Positions 5,372 through 8,150 of a DNA stretch of 8,150 nt are shown here, in pieces. Position 1 is the stretch's first letter. Each line of letters opens with the position of its first letter. This DNA comes from JBNJEM01 sp051745935 (GTDB lineage Bacteria; Planctomycetota; Planctomycetia; Pirellulales; Pirellulaceae): contig JBNJEM010000350.1 in the NCBI GenBank assembly GCA_051745935.1, positions 1-8,150 of the forward strand. The letters are read 5' to 3'. A model generated the notes under the pieces. The model was given only the letters and a program-made list of their open reading frames with translations. It was not told the origin of the DNA and ran no database searches. Position numbers and translations under genes: made by a program.

Positions 5372-7684
5372 AAATCTGAAACGAAAAACATTTCTGCAAC
5401 TAACACGTTCGCCGTGGTGATGTGCGCAGCCCTGGTTGTCGGAATCTCCGGCCACGGAGCGGCAGCCGAGTTGCCGGCGAACCGCTTCGTCAAAGTCGCC
5501 GACAACGAGATCGGCGGGCACTTCTTTAGCCAGGTGGTGTACGCGCCGCCGGTGAAGGCTTTTGTCTCCTGGGGGACGCAAACTCACCAGGATCCCATTC
5601 GCACGCACGAAACCCGCCACTTTCTCCTCGATGAAAACCGGTGGAGGGACGCCCTGCCGCCGGGTAGGGAGGACGACTGGGCGGGGAGTCCCCGGAGCTG
5701 GCCCGATTGGAACATTTGCGCCACGGCGGGCGAGTTCTACGAACGGGACGGGGTCGAAATGCCGCGGCCGACAAACACCTTCCACCAGATCTGTTGGGAC
5801 GAACATCGCGAGCGGCTCCTCTTTTACGTCGCCTCGATGACGTTCAGCTACGACCCGGTTCGCCGCGAGTGGAAACAGATTCACGGTGCCGACGAAAAAC
5901 GCCAGCCGCCGGCGCTGCTTTTATGGAGTTCCCTCTGCTACGATCCGGTCAACAAGCAGGTCATCCTGTTCGGGGGCGGCGGGGTCGATCGGCCCGACGG
6001 GCGGCCTCACACCTGGGCCTTCGACGTGACGACCGACACGTGGCGCCCGCTGGAGAGCGACATCGAGCCGCCCCCACGATGCAACTCGCGGATGGTGTAC
6101 GACCGCAACAGCGAGATGATCGTCCTTTTCGGCGGCGATGGTCAGGACCGGGGTCTGGCCGATACGTGGGTGTTCGACGTTGACCAGCAACAGTGGCAAC
6201 AGCGACGCCCGGCACGAAGCCCTCCGCCCCGGCACGGCCATGGCATGGCGTACCTGGACGGCGCGGGCAAGGTGCTGCTCGTGGGGGGCAACGCCGTGGC
6301 CGACTATCGCGACGCGAAACGCCTCTCGCGGCAGGTGTGGGTGTATGACACCAAGGACAACACATGGACGCCGCTGGCCGCCAAACCGCCGGAAGTGGCC
6401 AACCACCAGTGGCTCTGCCTGGAGAGCATTTCCGGCACAAACGAGGCGATCGCCGTGGTGACCTCGAAATACGAGCACAGCCAGCGGACCTACCGCTTCC
6501 GCTACGAGGAGCCCGCCCCCGGCGGCGAGCTGGAGGGCGTTCCGCCCGGCACGGTGGCGTACAAGACGGAGCGGACCAAACGGTGGTACGAGGATCAACC
6601 GCCGGCCGACCGGCAGGCCCACCAGAGGCGCATCGCCGGGTTGACGGCCAACACGTGGGGCGAAATGAAGCCGCCCAAGTCGACCACCGGACGCACCTGG
6701 GGCACGGCCATCTTCGACACCGACCGCGCGGTGGCCATGAAGTGGGGCGGCGGCCACAGTGGCTACCAGGGCACGGACATGGCCTTTTATGACGTGGCGG
6801 CCAACCGCTTCACCATCGATCGAACGCCCGCCTTCACCCCCGACCCGTTCGACCGTTGGGCCCGGCGTCCCGGTGGGCGGACTTTTTTCAACCAGCCGTG
6901 GACCCGGCACATGCGGCACACGGGCGCGTACGACCGCGTTCGCAAGCTCGGCGTCTTCACCGATGTCGGCGGCTCGGCCTGGTACGACCGCGAGGCGGAC
7001 GAGACGATCAAGCATACCTGGCTGTACGACCCGGCCCAACGCGAGTGGCTTGAGCCAATCCCGCAGCCCTTCCCCGGCGGCGGGTCCGTCTCGCCCATCG
7101 CCCTACCCACTCCAGAGGGCGTTGCCGTCTACCAGCACGAGATCGGCCGAACCTGGGAGGACAGCGGGCGAATGTACCGCTTTGTCGGCGAGGCCGGTAA
7201 GCCCGACACCTGGGGCTGGGAGGAAATCGACATCGTCGGCAACCACCGTCCCTACCAGCGGGAACACATGACGATCGTTTACGACCAGAAGCGGGATCGG
7301 CTCATCTTCCTCAGCCACGATCGGGAGACCCGGGAGCCCGAGCTGTGGTTTTTCGGCATGGACGAACACCGCTGGGTGAAGAATCCGCGGCCGGCACCCG
7401 GCGGCGTAAGCACGCGCGAAGCGGTCTACGTCCCCGGCGAGGACGCCGTGTTGGCCTATGGCCCCGCTCGCGACGACGACCCGACCTGGACCCGCGTTTA
7501 CCTGTGTGAGGAAAATCGCTGGGTGCCTCTTCAGATCGACACGCCGCAGTTCACGGTGCACGAAGTAGCCCTGGTTTACGACCCGACCCACGAGGTGGCG
7601 GTGCTGCTTTGGCCGCCGAGCTTCGAGCGGGATATCCGCCCGCACCTGCTGCGGCTGGATGTGTCGACGCTCCAGCAGCGTTGA
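5369..7684 (+). CDS. Secreted kelch-repeat beta-propeller protein
   Basis: With the start at 5369 the protein has 771 residues. Residues 1-33 form a Sec signal peptide (hydrophobic core about 14-28, cleavage near GAAA). Kelch-type blades follow, each with a hydrophobic strand ending in a Gly pair and then a spaced aromatic pair: VILFGGGG at about 198-205 with HTWAFDVTTDTW, IVLFGGDG at about 251-258 with DTWVFDVDQQQW, and KVLLVGGN at about 301-308 with QVWVYDTKDNTW. Weaker blades occur before these (LLFYVASM) and after them (AMKWGGGHSG; TWLYDPAQREW; RLIFLSHD; VAVLLWPP), so the whole mature protein is probably one or two propellers. No catalytic motif is visible; galactose-oxidase-like folds share this architecture, but no copper-site pattern is evident. 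The role is likely binding or carbohydrate-related, outside the cytoplasm. The sulfatase remnant starts 64 bases downstream with no terminator between, suggesting an old operon. Confidence 0.87.
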   Translation: MKSETKNISATNTFAVVMCAALVVGISGHGAAAELPANRFVKVADNEIGGHFFSQVVYAPPVKAFVSWGTQTHQDPIRTHETRHFLLDENRWRDALPPGREDDWAGSPRSWPDWNICATAGEFYERDGVEMPRPTNTFHQICWDEHRERLLFYVASMTFSYDPVRREWKQIHGADEKRQPPALLLWSSLCYDPVNKQVILFGGGGVDRPDGRPHTWAFDVTTDTWRPLESDIEPPPRCNSRMVYDRNSEMIVLFGGDGQDRGLADTWVFDVDQQQWQQRRPARSPPPRHGHGMAYLDGAGKVLLVGGNAVADYRDAKRLSRQVWVYDTKDNTWTPLAAKPPEVANHQWLCLESISGTNEAIAVVTSKYEHSQRTYRFRYEEPAPGGELEGVPPGTVAYKTERTKRWYEDQPPADRQAHQRRIAGLTANTWGEMKPPKSTTGRTWGTAIFDTDRAVAMKWGGGHSGYQGTDMAFYDVAANRFTIDRTPAFTPDPFDRWARRPGGRTFFNQPWTRHMRHTGAYDRVRKLGVFTDVGGSAWYDREADETIKHTWLYDPAQREWLEPIPQPFPGGGSVSPIALPTPEGVAVYQHEIGRTWEDSGRMYRFVGEAGKPDTWGWEEIDIVGNHRPYQREHMTIVYDQKRDRLIFLSHDRETREPELWFFGMDEHRWVKNPRPAPGGVSTREAVYVPGEDAVLAYGPARDDDPTWTRVYLCEENRWVPLQIDTPQFTVHEVALVYDPTHEVAVLLWPPSFERDIRPHLLRLDVSTLQQR

Positions 7685-7734
7685 ACCCACAGCTGCCGCT
7701 ACTCAAGCAACAGCAAAATAACTTGTCGAAAGGT

Positions 7735-7740
7735 AAGGAG
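7735..7740 (+). promoter_or_regulatory. Ribosome binding site of the sulfatase remnant
   Basis: AAGGAG lies eight bases before the ATG at 7749, an ideal distance. It shows that the start of the sulfatase gene is intact even though the gene itself is broken. Confidence 0.6.
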
Positions 7741-7748
7741 CTATAGGC

Positions 7749-8066
7749 ATGAACCGAATTATCCCTTGGTTGGACCCGGTGCGCATCCTCTCGATCTTCA
7801 GCTGCCTGTTAACGCCGTGTGTGGTTCCCGCCGTGTGCGCGGCCGCGGCGGCCGATCAGCCCAACATCATTTTCATCATGGCCGACGACCTTGGCTACGG
7901 CGATCTGGGCTGCTATGGGCAGAAGGTGATCCGCACGCCCCACATCGACACGCTCGCCGAGTAGGGGACGCGATTCACACAGGTCTACGCCGGCTCCACC
8001 GTCTGCGCCCCTTCCCGCAGTGTGCTGATGACCGGTCAGCACACAGGCCATACCACTGTCCGTGGA
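7749..8066 (+). pseudogene. Sulfatase (arylsulfatase family), broken by a TAG and truncated
   Basis: The start has a signal peptide (hydrophobic about 11-35) and then QPNIIFIMADDLGYGDLGCY, the N-terminal sulfatase strand with the metal-binding pair D46-D47. HIDTLAE is followed in frame by TAG (7962-7964), where relatives have Glu or another residue before GTRFTQVYAG. The frame continues in good homology through STVCAPSRSVLMTGQHTG, including the C-x-P-S-R motif (TGC at 8004-8006) whose Cys is converted to formylglycine, and on to HTTVRG near 8066. After that the sequence no longer fits the family and meets TAA at 8085. Full-length sulfatases have about 450-550 residues, so at least three quarters is missing. 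The TAG is a point mutation; the loss at 8066 looks like an insertion or rearrangement. The product would be nonfunctional. The alternative, an insertion at 8066 with the rest beyond the window, cannot be excluded. Confidence 0.82.
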
Positions 8067-8150
8067 GCAGACAAGCAGACACCCTAAAATGGACCCGTTC
8101 AGGCGGGCGGATCCGAGGTTGGACCACCTCCAACCAGTCGACTGGTTGTT
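8067..8150. other. Foreign-looking sequence after the sulfatase break (possible IS end)
   Basis: The sulfatase homology stops abruptly at about 8066. The next bases contain CAGACAAGCAGACA and CCCTAAAATGGACCCG, which look like the outer part of an insertion sequence, but I cannot name the family or fix the boundary. The transposase, if any, would be beyond the window end. Confidence 0.3.
8117..8148. repeat. Two overlapping hairpins: 7-bp stem-loop and 18-bp perfect palindrome
   Basis: GGTTGGA (8117-8123) pairs with TCCAACC (8129-8135) around a 5-base loop. CAACCAGTCGACTGGTTG (8131-8148) is a perfect 18-bp palindrome. They share CAACC at 8131-8135, so as single strands they are mutually exclusive. 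Such competing structures occur in leaders and in the subterminal regions of mobile elements. The pattern is exact, but its function is unknown. Confidence 0.6.

Noticed and set aside
4829..5884. 351-codon minus-strand frame
   Set aside because: It runs through the PilZ remnant, both copies of the repeat and the antisense of the kelch gene. Its similarity to the plus frame at 5172-5372 is explained by the inverted repeat copies, not by a shared protein.
5921..7039. 372-codon minus-strand frame
   Set aside because: It is entirely antisense to the kelch gene, whose kelch motifs and signal peptide are clear; it is a high-GC shadow.
7962..7964. Recoding or readthrough of the in-frame TAG in the sulfatase
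   Set aside because: There is no recoding context known to me at this site, and the gene is also cut off about 100 bases later, so simple decay explains it.
8094..8104. TTCAGGCGG near 8095, as at the tip of the 100-bp repeat
   Set aside because: Only nine bases match and the following sequence does not; it is not a third copy.

Overview
The window reads as a piece of a Planctomycetota genome, most likely from the Pirellulales or relatives. The basis is the gene content: secreted DUF5060 glycosidase-type and sulfatase genes with Sec signal peptides, a PilZ-type remnant of a kind I associate with that phylum, and IS91-like transposase debris. GC content is high in the genes and lower in the decayed stretch around 4640-5070. 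The taxonomic call is inference, because there is no rRNA or core gene here.

Layout. 1-288 holds no convincing gene. 289-997 is a compact nucleotidyltransferase/HEPN pair (MNT-HEPN, a toxin-antitoxin-like module) whose genes overlap by 14 bases. 1010-1363 (minus) is a truncated IS91-like transposase. 1726-3657 is an intact secreted DUF5060 glycoside-hydrolase-like protein. 3658-4075 (minus) is a second IS91-like remnant that keeps the C-terminal part of the transposase and carries a one-base frameshift. 4237-4299 is a nested inverted repeat. 4355-5070 is a dead PilZ-domain gene. 5369-7684 is an intact secreted kelch-repeat protein. 7749-8066 is the start of a formylglycine-type sulfatase that is broken by a stop codon and then lost. 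The last ~85 bases look like foreign sequence with overlapping hairpins.

The main discovery is in 4355-5070. The PilZ gene was hit by two unrelated, non-coding, roughly 100-bp MITE-like elements. The first (4634-4734) has long imperfect terminal inverted repeats and a TTA target duplication. The second (4894-4993) is flanked by TA. A second copy of that second element lies 257 bases away in inverted orientation (5253-5352) and ends 14 bases before the start codon of the kelch gene. Removing both insertions, each with one copy of its target duplication, rebuilds one continuous reading frame of about 169 codons. That frame is interrupted only by a TGA where an Arg codon (CGA) would be expected. 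This defines the ends and target preferences of two element families from a single locus.

Functionally, the intact genes are a polysaccharide-type hydrolase and a secreted beta-propeller protein beside a decayed sulfatase. This resembles the dispersed glycan-degradation loci of planctomycetes, here being worn down by mobile elements. The MNT-HEPN pair is typical accessory cargo and has no visible link to the other genes.
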